This document shows, piece after piece, positions 43,167 to 51,869 of a stretch of DNA of 64,000 nucleotides. The position numbers and the translations under genes are program-made. Source of the stretch: Gammaproteobacteria bacterium (GTDB lineage Bacteria > Pseudomonadota > Gammaproteobacteria > Pseudomonadales > Halieaceae); contig JAUICG010000022.1 in the NCBI GenBank assembly GCA_030427485.1, positions 24,001 through 88,000 on the forward strand. The letters are read 5' to 3'. Each line of letters begins with the position of its first letter. Within the stretch, counting starts at the first letter, position 1. A model generated the notes under the pieces. It saw only the letters and a program-made list of their open reading frames with translations. It was not told the DNA's origin and ran no database searches.

Positions 43167-44939
43167 CTACTGCGGGTTCGCGGTATTCGAAAGCCACACA
43201 GTCTGGTAGGGCTGCAGCGGCAGTTCTTCATCCTGCGCGGAGTACTGCACACCATTGATGAGGTCCTGCCAGTCGCAGACGTTATCGAGATTGATATCCG
43301 ACAACGCCAGGCGACAGGGCCTGTCCGTGATGTTGCTGATGCAGAAAATGTACTGTTGCTGATCCATGCTTTCGCGTCGAAAGCCGACAATACCCGCACC
43401 GAGGTGCAGGGTGTACTGTACGGCATTGGGGTGGAACGCGGCCTGCCCGCGACGAATTGCGAGTAGCGACTTCAGGCGGGAAAAGATCCGGGCGTGGCTA
43501 CTGCCGGCATCCTCCAGCATGGCGCTGAGCGTCTGCATATCCCACTGGTGTCGGTTAATGGCGCGGTAGTGCCCGCTGTTTTCAACGCGCTCATAGTCAT
43601 TGCGCGTGCCCAGCAGACTGTGTATGTAAATCCCGGGTATACCTTCCAGCGCCAGCATAATGGCATGCGCACAGATAAAGCGCTCTACGCCCCAGTGATC
43701 GCTGCCCTCAATCGTGCCCTGGAGCGCATCGATCAGTGAAATATTGATTTCATAGGGTTTGCGCTGGCCGCACTCCAGCGCGCGGTAGGAGACATGGCCG
43801 CCAAACCCCTCCATCGCGGCAATCATGCGCTCCAGCTCCGCGTCGGACAGCAGGCCCTCGGCCGGACGCAGGCCGATACCGTCGTGGGAGGCGATGAAAT
43901 TAAAATACGCGGTGCCGTTCTGCGCCGGCGGCATGCTCATCATCCACTGTTTCAGATAGCTGCAGTCGCCGGTCAACAGCGCGTACACCAGCAGCGGCGG
44001 CAGGGAAAAGTTGTAGACACAGTGCGCCTCATTGGCGTTGCCGAAGTAGGACAGGTTTTCCCTGTGCGGGATATTGGTCTCGGTAATCAATACGGTGTCC
44101 GCTCGCGCATGCTCCACCAGCGTGCGCAGCAGGCGCACCACTTCGTGGGTCTCTTCGAGATTCAGGCAGGTGGTGCCGGGTATCTTCCACAAAAAGGCAA
44201 CGGCATCCAGTCGGAAAATCCGGATGCCCGCATCCAGGTATTGCCGAATGATGGAAACGAACTGCTTGAGCACCTCGGGATTGCGGAAATCCAGATCGAC
44301 CTGGTCGTGGCTGAACGTACACCAGACATGTCTTGGGCCGTCGGCCGCGGTGACTTCCTGCAGCAGAGGGGTTGTTCGCGGGCGCACCACGGCGCTCAAG
44401 TCATCCAGCGGGCTGGCAGTGAAAAAATAGCCCCTGCCCGGTTCCCTGTCAGCCAGAAAATTCTCGAACCAGATGCTGCGGATGGAGCAGTGATTGATCA
44501 CCAGGTCCGCCATCAGGTCGTACCGATCGGCGATGGCGCGGATGTCGCCCCAGTCTCCCAGGGCCTCATTCACGCTGGAATAATCCAGTACCGAGAAGCC
44601 ATCGTCGGATGTCCACGGATAAAAGGGCAGGATGTGAACCCCGCTCACCACCCCGTCAGTCCACTGGTCGAGAAAGTGCTTCAGGGTTACCAGTGGCTTT
44701 TCATCCTCCACCCGGAGGCTGTCGGCGTAGGTGATTACCAGGGCATCACTCTGATCCCAGTGACTGGTGTGCCGCGGGGGCTCCGGCGCCGACTGGTCCA
44801 GCCGCATCAGATCGAGCAGCGCCTCCGGCAGGCCCTCCAGGTCTGCGCCCAGCGGGTTGTCGTGGTAGATCTGGCGAATGTGAAGCCGCACGCGCTCCAG
44901 TAACAGCCCCGTTTGTTCCGAACTATCCGACACTGTCAC
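43167..44939 (-). CDS. GH13 glycoside phosphorylase, probable glucosylglycerate phosphorylase
   Basis: A 590-aa GH13 subfamily 18-type enzyme (sucrose phosphorylase family). The nucleophile is Asp245 (FRLDAVAF), the acid/base Glu287 (ITETN) and the transition-state Asp353 (SHDGIG). NDYERVENSGHYRAINRHQW resembles E. coli YcjM-like glucosylglycerate phosphorylases more than sucrose phosphorylases, and context agrees: it is the last gene of an operon with GpgS, a phosphosugar phosphatase and glycerate kinase. Expected reaction: glucosylglycerate + Pi to glucose-1-phosphate + D-glycerate. GTG start abuts the GpgS stop with no gap. Sucrose phosphorylase is the alternative. Confidence 0.85.
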   Translation of the reverse strand: MTVSDSSEQTGLLLERVRLHIRQIYHDNPLGADLEGLPEALLDLMRLDQSAPEPPRHTSHWDQSDALVITYADSLRVEDEKPLVTLKHFLDQWTDGVVSGVHILPFYPWTSDDGFSVLDYSSVNEALGDWGDIRAIADRYDLMADLVINHCSIRSIWFENFLADREPGRGYFFTASPLDDLSAVVRPRTTPLLQEVTAADGPRHVWCTFSHDQVDLDFRNPEVLKQFVSIIRQYLDAGIRIFRLDAVAFLWKIPGTTCLNLEETHEVVRLLRTLVEHARADTVLITETNIPHRENLSYFGNANEAHCVYNFSLPPLLVYALLTGDCSYLKQWMMSMPPAQNGTAYFNFIASHDGIGLRPAEGLLSDAELERMIAAMEGFGGHVSYRALECGQRKPYEINISLIDALQGTIEGSDHWGVERFICAHAIMLALEGIPGIYIHSLLGTRNDYERVENSGHYRAINRHQWDMQTLSAMLEDAGSSHARIFSRLKSLLAIRRGQAAFHPNAVQYTLHLGAGIVGFRRESMDQQQYIFCISNITDRPCRLALSDINLDNVCDWQDLINGVQYSAQDEELPLQPYQTVWLSNTANPQ

Positions 44940-46175
44940 TCAATCCGCCCTGAACTCGGCGTAGTCCGCCTCGACCGCGTTGCTGAGCTGCTCCAGTACA
45001 TCGGGTATCGCGCTGATCACGCGTGACCAGCTCGGGATGAACGGGCGTTCCATCGGGCGCTCCAGATAGGCCTCTCCGGCCTTGATGATATTCTCGGCAA
45101 AGAGCTCCACGGCCTGCTCCTCCGCGTGGATGTCCAGGGTCAGTCCGTTCATCACCGCATCATTGTGATAGGTTTCGACAAAGTCCAGCGCGATACGGTA
45201 GTACGTGGCCTTCAGGGAGCGAAACGATTCGGGACTGAACGTGACGCCGCGGGTTGCCAGCTTGCGAAACAGGGCCTTGGCGATATCAATTGACATCTTG
45301 GAAAGGCCGCCGCTTTCATCCGCGGCGGAGAGGTCCTGGTGCTTGTGGTCGTAAACATCGGCGATGTCGACCTGGCACAAGCGGTTCTTGGCATAGTTGC
45401 GATACATCTCGGAGAGCACGCCGATTTCCAGTCCCCAGTCACTGGGGATCAGGATGTCATTGAGCACATCGCGGCGAAAGGAAAACTCCCCGGCCAGCGG
45501 ATAGCGAAAGCTGTCCATGTATTCGAGGTATTCCAGGTCGCCCACGGTTTTTTTCAGGGCGCGCAGCAGGGGAGTCACCAGCAGTCGGCTGACGCGGCCG
45601 TTTATCTTGCCGTCCGCCACGCGCGCGTAATAGCCCTTGCAGAACTCGTAGTTGAAGCGTGGATTGGCAACCGGGTAGATCAGTCGCGCCAGCAGGGAGC
45701 GGTTGTAGGTCACGATATCGCAGTCGTGCAGCGCCACTGACTCTGAGCGGTTGTTCGCCAGCATATAGCCCATGCAGTACCAGACATTGCGCCCCTTGCC
45801 CAACTCCCGCGGCGCCAGGCCCTGTTCCTGCAAGCGGGCGTCCAGAGCCTGCAGTCGTGGCCCATCGTTCCACAGGACCCGGTGATGCTGGGGCAGCCGA
45901 CCGAAGAATTCAAGCGCGTCCCGGTACTGCGCCTCATCCGCCCGGTCCAGACCGATGACGATTTCCGCCAGGTAAGGTACCTGCACCAGCTCGTCCAGGA
46001 TTCCGGGTAGTGCGTCGCCCCCCAGTTCAGAGTAGAGCGAGGGCAGGATCAACCCCATGGGCCGCCGTGCCGAAAACGCCAGCAGTTCCTGCTCGATATC
46101 CTGAAGTGACCTCTTGGACAGATTGTGCAGGGTCGTGATAATGCCGTTCTGGTAGAAGTCACCCATGGCGACCAC
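44940..46175 (-). CDS. gpgS: Glucosyl-3-phosphoglycerate synthase (GT81)
   Basis: Transfers glucose from a nucleotide sugar to 3-phosphoglycerate. The 411-aa product shows the GpgS hallmark GKGRNVWYCMGYML, the metal-binding DCDIVTYN (DxD-like, about residue 167) and the later HKHQD histidine segment. Start is GTG 46175 or ATG 46166; it lies 3 nt after the phosphatase gene. Product is the phosphorylated precursor of glucosylglycerate, a compatible solute known in bacteria under salt and nitrogen stress. Mannosyl-3-phosphoglycerate synthase (GT55) is the related alternative, less similar at these motifs. Confidence 0.87.
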   Translation of the reverse strand: MVAMGDFYQNGIITTLHNLSKRSLQDIEQELLAFSARRPMGLILPSLYSELGGDALPGILDELVQVPYLAEIVIGLDRADEAQYRDALEFFGRLPQHHRVLWNDGPRLQALDARLQEQGLAPRELGKGRNVWYCMGYMLANNRSESVALHDCDIVTYNRSLLARLIYPVANPRFNYEFCKGYYARVADGKINGRVSRLLVTPLLRALKKTVGDLEYLEYMDSFRYPLAGEFSFRRDVLNDILIPSDWGLEIGVLSEMYRNYAKNRLCQVDIADVYDHKHQDLSAADESGGLSKMSIDIAKALFRKLATRGVTFSPESFRSLKATYYRIALDFVETYHNDAVMNGLTLDIHAEEQAVELFAENIIKAGEAYLERPMERPFIPSWSRVISAIPDVLEQLSNAVEADYAEFRAD

Positions 46176-46178
46176 GCT

Positions 46179-47021
46179 TCATGGTGTGATTCCTTTTTCG
46201 TGTAGCCATTGTGATACTCCTTCGGCCCAGCCCGCGGGGCCGTACGACTGGCTGTGAATGACAGATCCGGATCTCGTTAGCTGGGGATACTCGTGCACTG
46301 GCGAGCGGATCACCAGCGCTGTGCCGGCCGCTTCCAGCATCGGGCGATCGTTTTCGCTGTCGCCGATCGCAATATCATCCATTTCCTCGCCGGCACTTTG
46401 CTTTTGGTAAAAGGCTCGCAACCAGCGCAACGCCGTCCCCTTGTCGCAGTTTCCGCTGACCGAGAGGAAGCGGCCACCCCTGAATACGCTGGCGCCGGCG
46501 TCACGCAGGCACTGTGTGAACTGCGCTTCGCGCCGCGCGGAGCCCAGCCACTTGACGGGCTCGCTGTAACACCGCGCATTCGCGGCCTCGGCAGCCGTTG
46601 CCGACAATCCGGTCATCTCGGAAATGCCTGTTGCACCGGCGCTGTGAAATGAAACAAATTCTCCGGGGAACTCATTGGCCAGTTTGGCCAGCAGCGCAAT
46701 CCACCGGGATCGCGGTGGCGCCATCGCATGCACCCAGCAGTCGTCCTGAATTACGGTATCAGGCGGTTGCGTGGGGAAGGATGCCCGCGGAACGTATACG
46801 GCAGCGCCGTTTTCAACGATAAAGGGATGGGTATTCCCCAGCGCAGCCCGCAATTCGAGCATCTCCGCACGGGTTTTGCTGGACACCAGAATCAGCGGAA
46901 TGTGCAATCGCTCCAGGGCTTCGATCATGGGCAGCGCGTCGGCGAAGCTGTAGCTGTAATGGTCCAGCAGGGAGCCGTCCAGGTCGGTAAACACGATAGC
47001 TGCCGACTCCGCTTGCATCAT
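46179..47021 (-). CDS. HAD-family phosphatase, probable glucosyl-3-phosphoglycerate phosphatase
   Basis: A 280-aa HAD (Cof/MPGP subfamily) phosphatase. FTDLDGSLLDHYSYS holds the nucleophile Asp13 and Asp15; SSKTRAEM, a C2-type cap in the middle and GDSENDRPML near the C-terminus complete the family set. It matches mannosyl-3-phosphoglycerate phosphatases, and in this operon the natural substrate is the product of GpgS. I start at ATG 47021, overlapping the kinase stop by 4 nt; the 34 extra upstream codons lie inside the kinase gene. Confidence 0.83.
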   Translation of the reverse strand: MMQAESAAIVFTDLDGSLLDHYSYSFADALPMIEALERLHIPLILVSSKTRAEMLELRAALGNTHPFIVENGAAVYVPRASFPTQPPDTVIQDDCWVHAMAPPRSRWIALLAKLANEFPGEFVSFHSAGATGISEMTGLSATAAEAANARCYSEPVKWLGSARREAQFTQCLRDAGASVFRGGRFLSVSGNCDKGTALRWLRAFYQKQSAGEEMDDIAIGDSENDRPMLEAAGTALVIRSPVHEYPQLTRSGSVIHSQSYGPAGWAEGVSQWLHEKGITP

Positions 47022-47953
47022 GGCATGATGCCTGCGTGCTCGCGGTGGCTGTAGGCGATCACCTCGCGCGCGGCGTTCAACTGAAACAGGTGGTTCACCT
47101 TGTCGGGCAGCGCGCTGAGGCACTGCCGCGTGATCCGTTCGTAGTGCTGAATGAAGCGGCGCAGCGCACGGTCGTCCATCAGCTTGCTGGCCGATCCGGC
47201 AGGCGTTCTGGCAGCGAGTTTCTGCTCCTGTTCGCGGCGCCAGTCAAAGACGCATTCGAAGGATGGCGCGCGCAGCATGATCCACTGGTCGACCAGAGCG
47301 TACAGTGGTTGGAACTCGCTACCCAGCCGGGTGTTACTGTAGTTGCGCCACTTGCCGCTGGCGTCTTCTTCGCGTTCCAGTGCATTGATGGGTTGTGACA
47401 GGGCCGCGCGTGGCTGGGCCTGCGCACCGAGGCACCAGCCCTCCAGCAATACGATGTGCACGGGTGGGGTGATATCGTCCCACCCGGCTGGCGGGTGCCT
47501 GTCATCAGTGGCCTTGTCGAAGCGGGGTATTGTCACCGGTTCCCGCCGCTGGCTGTCGAGCAACTGTTCAAGGGTTGCGCGCAACAGGGGCATATCATGG
47601 GTGCCCGGTACGCCGCGCGTTGCCAGCAGCGGGTCGACCGACGCAGCGAGCATCTGCCGCTGCGCGCGGGTCAGGTAGAAGTCATCCAGTGAGAGCGCGA
47701 CAGTTTGCAGTCGGTGTTCCGCCTCCAGGGCGCAGCGCAGGTAATCGCAAACGGTGGTTTTACCCGACCCCTGGCAGCCGTTTAGCGCCACGAGAATCGA
47801 GCGCCCCGCACTATGTTGGTGCGCTGCCAGTCCTTGCACCAGGGGAGTGAACCACTTGTGTGCATTGTCCAGGTAGGCAGTATCCAACTGGTGCCGTTGC
47901 AGAAATTCGTCCTGCCAGTGCCGGCTGTGGTGTTGTCGGGTTCCTGAAGTCAC
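47018..47953 (-). CDS. D-glycerate 3-kinase, P-loop (GLYK) type
   Basis: A 311-aa kinase of the phosphoribulokinase/uridine-kinase fold: Walker A GCQGSGKTTVCD (about residues 59-70), SLDDFYLTRAQRQML, GTHDMPLL, RFDKATDDR and LLEGWCLGA match plant and cyanobacterial glycerate 3-kinases. It would convert the D-glycerate released by the phosphorylase at 43167-44939 to 3-phosphoglycerate, the acceptor for GpgS, so the four genes close a cycle. GTG start at 47953, 25 nt below a predicted sigma-54 start site. First gene of the operon. Confidence 0.85.
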   Translation of the reverse strand: MTSGTRQHHSRHWQDEFLQRHQLDTAYLDNAHKWFTPLVQGLAAHQHSAGRSILVALNGCQGSGKTTVCDYLRCALEAEHRLQTVALSLDDFYLTRAQRQMLAASVDPLLATRGVPGTHDMPLLRATLEQLLDSQRREPVTIPRFDKATDDRHPPAGWDDITPPVHIVLLEGWCLGAQAQPRAALSQPINALEREEDASGKWRNYSNTRLGSEFQPLYALVDQWIMLRAPSFECVFDWRREQEQKLAARTPAGSASKLMDDRALRRFIQHYERITRQCLSALPDKVNHLFQLNAAREVIAYSHREHAGIMP

Positions 47954-47988
47954 GGGGCGCCTGTCGCGGAGCGTTTGCCCCAGAGTAA

Positions 47989-48005
47989 AGCAGAATTCGT
48001 GCCAA
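47989..48005 (-). promoter_or_regulatory. Sigma-54 (RpoN) promoter of the glucosylglycerate operon
   Basis: On the minus strand TTGGCACGAATTCTGCT matches the consensus YTGGCACGRNNNTTGCW at every defined position but one, with -24 GG and -12 GC correctly spaced. Transcription would start near 47978, giving a 25-nt leader to the kinase. A sigma-54 promoter requires an enhancer-binding activator; I see no convincing NtrC palindrome immediately upstream. Nitrogen or carbon control is inferred. Confidence 0.72.
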
Positions 48006-48035
48006 GGACCAATGATGGCGCCCGGCCCTCGGGGG

Positions 48036-48824
48036 TCAGGCGATGTCGTCGGCGGACTTCCTGGACCTGCGCCAGCGTATCACCGCGAGCAGCACCAGCA
48101 GGCCCGCAGCGCTGGTAAGTAGAGATGACAATTGTAGCTGTGCCACGTAGGGGTCGCGGAAGGACTCCAGCAGGCCCTTGGCACCGTCGTGCAGCACGAG
48201 GTACAGGAGGGCAATCTGCCCGTCAAAGCTGCGCCTGCCATCAAACCACATCAGGAAAAGACCGACGCCGAGCGATGCCGCCATGAACAGGAAGTGCAGG
48301 GGTAGTACGGGCAGGCTGCGCTGGAATGAGTTTTCAATCAGGCCGTGTTGTAAGTGCGCATACCAGACCTGGCTGCCCGGCGCATAGCTGAGGCACAGGA
48401 ATCCGGAGCAGGGCGGGCCGGTACAGCAGCCGTTCATCCAGCAGCTTATGCGCACCAGTGCGAATGCGAAACAGACAGTAATCGCCAGCACATCGAGAAA
48501 ACGGGTCAGCGGTAACTCGGGCAACAGCCAGCGCTTGAGGAGGGGGGCGAAGGCGATCATCGCCAGCAGTGCGCCCGGATAGCGCAGGCCGCCGCGCAAT
48601 TCGTGTGCGAGGGGCTGGTAGAGCTGCCACCCGCGTACATAGAGTGAAAACACTTTCGCGCCCAGGAAGGCGGCAACGGCAATCATCAGCAGCAACAGCA
48701 CTGCGCGTCCCGCCCGCACGCCATCCTGGCGCAGGTACAGGATGAAAAACACGATACCGAACAGCGCGACAGGCGAGATCAGTAAACGCAGCGCTTCTAT
48801 GCCGAACAGGCCCTGTGGATACAT
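48036..48824 (-). CDS. Lgt-fold integral membrane protein (prolipoprotein diacylglyceryl transferase-like)
   Basis: A 262-aa polytopic protein with about seven transmembrane helices and the segment RISCWMNGCCTGPPCSGFL, which corresponds to the Lgt signature region (R-I-G-C-F-x-x-G-C-C-x-G variants of the paralogous group). True Lgt has a different GRxGNFxN motif, so this is likely a paralogue and not the housekeeping lipoprotein enzyme. It follows the large secreted haem protein by 78 nt and may be co-transcribed with it; it could modify that or another exported protein (speculative). Confidence 0.65.
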   Translation of the reverse strand: MYPQGLFGIEALRLLISPVALFGIVFFILYLRQDGVRAGRAVLLLLMIAVAAFLGAKVFSLYVRGWQLYQPLAHELRGGLRYPGALLAMIAFAPLLKRWLLPELPLTRFLDVLAITVCFAFALVRISCWMNGCCTGPPCSGFLCLSYAPGSQVWYAHLQHGLIENSFQRSLPVLPLHFLFMAASLGVGLFLMWFDGRRSFDGQIALLYLVLHDGAKGLLESFRDPYVAQLQLSSLLTSAAGLLVLLAVIRWRRSRKSADDIA

Positions 48825-48842
48825 AGCTGGTTCTGTGGGTTA

Positions 48843-48888
48843 TCCGGGAATACGCGTGCGCCCAGCCGGCGCCGCACGTATTCCCGGA
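48843..48888 (-). terminator. Long intergenic hairpin
   Basis: TCCGGGAATACG-GTGCG and CGCAC-GTATTCCCGGA form a stem of about 16 pairs with one bulged C and a 12-nt loop, 15 nt after the stop at 48903. No T-run follows. It lacks the family A, B or C cores. Confidence 0.5.
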
Positions 48889-48902
48889 CTCGGGTGGGGG
48901 GC

Positions 48903-51869
48903 TTAACAGCCGATGGGCAGTCCCTCGCAGACATCGCCCCTGCCATCGTTATTGTTGTCTGTCTGGTCTGGATTGTAAATGCCGGGACAGTTATCGTCAT
49001 CGTCCAGTACGCCGTCCATGTCGCTGTCCTTGAGCGGGTCGCAGACGTTGCCGAGACCGTTTTGGTTGGTATCCGTCTGGTCACTGTTTGCCATTGCAGG
49101 GCAGTTGTCGAGTCCGTCCAGCACACCGTCTTCATCGCGGTCGATACCCATGCGTACGCCGGATCCGGGCGGGGCGCAGGTGTAAGTGAGTGGACCCTGT
49201 GACAAGGCGTAACCGCGCAGCGTCGAGTCGCTGACCACATCATCGACATCAGAGCGGAACTGCCCGCTGGCCTCGCGCACCCAGCCCCGCTCCACACCGT
49301 TGAAGGTGCCTTTCACGATGAGATCACATTCCTTCACCGTGCCGCCAAGCATCAGTGAATCGAAGTTCGCAGTCGACCGGGTGATCAACAGGTTGATGCG
49401 CGGGTTGGTGACGGGCCCGTTGCTCCCTGTCCTGGTCACCTGCTGGCCGACGATGGGCGCGAGGTCCGAGGGAAACTCCATTGAGAAGGCCTGGAGTTGG
49501 ATCTCTTCTGTGTTATTCAAACTAAAGACACCGGCCTCGAGGAAGTGATCCACGGTGTCAATTCCGCCGTCGTGCAGAAAGCCGAATCCGCGCACCTGGT
49601 CGCCGGTGAACGTCGGTTCACCGGACATCCCGAACATGCCGATCTTGTGATACAGGTTGCGCATATGCGGCACCTTGAAGTTCTGCGTCTCGCCCTCAAA
49701 GCTCTGCTCCCCGCCCGAGCCGTAGAATCCGAGCGCCGGGTTCAGTGTGTGGCAGCCGTTGCAGTTGGCCACCGTATCGGTATTGCGGCCATGGAAGAGG
49801 GATTGTCCCGCGGCGGCGGTACTAGAAAGTGTGTTGTTGAGCGCGCGGATCGGGTTGGGCGGCAGCATGATTTCCAGCGCGAAGTCAGCGAACTGCTGCA
49901 TCTCACCCGTGGTGATCGTGCCCTCCATGCCTACCAGGCCCTCGTAAGCGACGATAAAGTTGCGGAACGAGGAATCCTCGGAACAGGGCGCGCCACTGGG
50001 TTCCGCGCAGGGGTCGGTGCCAAAGAAGCCGTCAACCCGGTCGCCGCGCCAGTGCAGGCCGCCATGGGTGGCCATGCCGCGCAGGGTCTGTGTGGTCATC
50101 GGGCCCTTCATCGGGTGGAAGGTGGTCGCGCGAGGCAACACCGCTACAGCGGAAGGTTGCGTATTGGTGGTCACATGGTCATCCGGGTTGCCGAGGTTCC
50201 AGGCCAGTTGGTCCATATCGCCAAAGATGTGGCAGCTGGCGCACGAAGCCTCGCCATTGCCCGATGTGGCAAACGCGTCGTACAGGAATTTCCGCCCGTC
50301 TACAACCTGCGCGGGTTCCGGGTTGTGCAGCGTGTGGGTTTCGACCGTGGTGTTGGAAGCGAGGTCGATCACTTCGACCTGGTTGCCAAAACGCGTCAGG
50401 ACGTAGAGGCGATTGTTCGTCTCATCCAGTACCATCCCGCTGGGGCCGCCCCCGGTATCTATGTAGTTGGCGCTCTGCGCCGAGGGGTCGAACTCGCTCT
50501 CGAAGTCGACGTCCTCGATGTCCTCCACCGCGAAGACACCGATTTTGGCGGAGCCAAACGCCGCGACATAGAGCGTTTCCCCGTCGCTGGACACAACGGG
50601 TTGCAGTGGTGTCGCCAGGCTGTGGTGTCGCTGCGCGTTAATGGCGGCGTGGTCGGCGCCGGCATCGGTGTGCAGTTGCGAATAGTCGATATGCTGGTTC
50701 AGGTGCTGTACGTCGACGCCCGAATTGGCCGGGTTGAGTACCGTAATGCGCGACTCCGACAGTCGCCCCTGCACCGTGCTGCCGCCGTGAATACCGGGGC
50801 CTTCGAAATTGATGTGGTTGGGCAACTCGGTGTTGGTGACATAGACCTTGCCGGTAACAGGGTTCACCACCAGGTTGAACAGGATGGTGCCGACATGGTC
50901 ATACTCTACGATTGAACCGGCTGCCAGTGTGTTGGCATCGATGGAGAAAACATCGTGGTCGGGAAGATTGAACTTGACCTTGCTGCTCCAGTCCGTGCCC
51001 TTGGAGTCGACCCATTTCGTGCCGTCATACTTGACGATAACGCCCACTTCGGGCGCGTTGCTACTTTGTTCGCAGGCGGCGTCGGCGTCATTCTGCCAGC
51101 AGTTCTTGCTCGGCCCGGGCACGCCATTGGCGCCGAAGCCATCGGGCACTTCCGTCTCGATAATCGTTGTCGTCTGGTTGCCGGACTGGAACGCGGCCAC
51201 GTACACAGTACCGCCGTCAGGCGTGACGGCGAGTCCGCGCGGGGTGTCGGCAAAAAAGCTGAGTATTTGCAGCGGTGTTCCGCCCATGGTGGTGCCGAGG
51301 TTGCCCGCGTCGAACACCCAGACATCCGCCCGCCCGATTCCTTCGGTGGTCAACTGGGGGTCGCCCGCACCCGGTACGGAGGCTATCGAGCTGTCGGTGC
51401 GCTGTTGTCCGCGATGGGCGGTGGTAATGAAAGCGCGGTTGAATGCCGTCCCGGCGAAGACGATATCCCGGGGTTCATCGCCAACCAGCAGCGTACGCAC
51501 AACCTTTGCAGGGGTGGCGGAAAGGTCGATGACGCTGACGCTGTCTGACAGGTGGTTTACCACCCAGACCTCGCTGTTACTGCGCGCGGCGACCGCTACC
51601 GGCTCCATGCCGACAGGGATAGAGTCCGTATGTGTTAGTGAGCCCTCACTAACAGTGAATACCTCCAGCCGGTTGTCCGGTGTGTTTACTGCAAACAGCT
51701 TGCTGCCGTCCGGTGTGGTCGCGACCGGCCGCACATGCCCGCTCTCAAAGGTTATGAAAGAGCGCTGGGCGACGGCGGACGTCGTGATGGCGCCCAGCAA
51801 CAACACGCTGGAGAAAACATACCCCAGCAGGCGGGAGAGCGCACAACGGGACGATCGGGTGATCAACAT
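48903..51869 (-). CDS. Secreted beta-propeller / di-haem cytochrome / calcium-repeat protein
   Basis: A 988-aa exported protein. A signal peptide ends near residue 34. YVTN/NHL-type propeller blades follow (PVATTPDGSKLFAVN, PRGLAVTPDGGTVYVAAF, QPVVSSDGETLYVAAFG), up to about residue 520. Two CxxCH haem-binding sites (C543-ASCH547 and C703-NGCH707) sit in a region resembling di-haem peroxidase/MauG-like proteins. The C-terminus (900-988) has thrombospondin type 3 repeats (DRDEDGVLDGLDNCP, DSDMDGVLDDDDNCP), which bind calcium. An extracytoplasmic redox or adhesion role is plausible, but I do not recognise a characterised homologue. Start ATG 51869 has AGAGGA upstream. Confidence 0.75.
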   Translation of the reverse strand: MLITRSSRCALSRLLGYVFSSVLLLGAITTSAVAQRSFITFESGHVRPVATTPDGSKLFAVNTPDNRLEVFTVSEGSLTHTDSIPVGMEPVAVAARSNSEVWVVNHLSDSVSVIDLSATPAKVVRTLLVGDEPRDIVFAGTAFNRAFITTAHRGQQRTDSSIASVPGAGDPQLTTEGIGRADVWVFDAGNLGTTMGGTPLQILSFFADTPRGLAVTPDGGTVYVAAFQSGNQTTTIIETEVPDGFGANGVPGPSKNCWQNDADAACEQSSNAPEVGVIVKYDGTKWVDSKGTDWSSKVKFNLPDHDVFSIDANTLAAGSIVEYDHVGTILFNLVVNPVTGKVYVTNTELPNHINFEGPGIHGGSTVQGRLSESRITVLNPANSGVDVQHLNQHIDYSQLHTDAGADHAAINAQRHHSLATPLQPVVSSDGETLYVAAFGSAKIGVFAVEDIEDVDFESEFDPSAQSANYIDTGGGPSGMVLDETNNRLYVLTRFGNQVEVIDLASNTTVETHTLHNPEPAQVVDGRKFLYDAFATSGNGEASCASCHIFGDMDQLAWNLGNPDDHVTTNTQPSAVAVLPRATTFHPMKGPMTTQTLRGMATHGGLHWRGDRVDGFFGTDPCAEPSGAPCSEDSSFRNFIVAYEGLVGMEGTITTGEMQQFADFALEIMLPPNPIRALNNTLSSTAAAGQSLFHGRNTDTVANCNGCHTLNPALGFYGSGGEQSFEGETQNFKVPHMRNLYHKIGMFGMSGEPTFTGDQVRGFGFLHDGGIDTVDHFLEAGVFSLNNTEEIQLQAFSMEFPSDLAPIVGQQVTRTGSNGPVTNPRINLLITRSTANFDSLMLGGTVKECDLIVKGTFNGVERGWVREASGQFRSDVDDVVSDSTLRGYALSQGPLTYTCAPPGSGVRMGIDRDEDGVLDGLDNCPAMANSDQTDTNQNGLGNVCDPLKDSDMDGVLDDDDNCPGIYNPDQTDNNNDGRGDVCEGLPIGC

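Noticed and set aside
48004..48022. NtrC enhancer next to the sigma-54 promoter
   Set aside because: Half-sites resembling GGACCA and TGGCGC are mis-spaced by one base and too close to the -24 element.
48036..48824. Calling this gene the housekeeping lgt
   Set aside because: The active-site region lacks the GRxGNFxN motif and is Cys-rich, so a paralogue is more likely.
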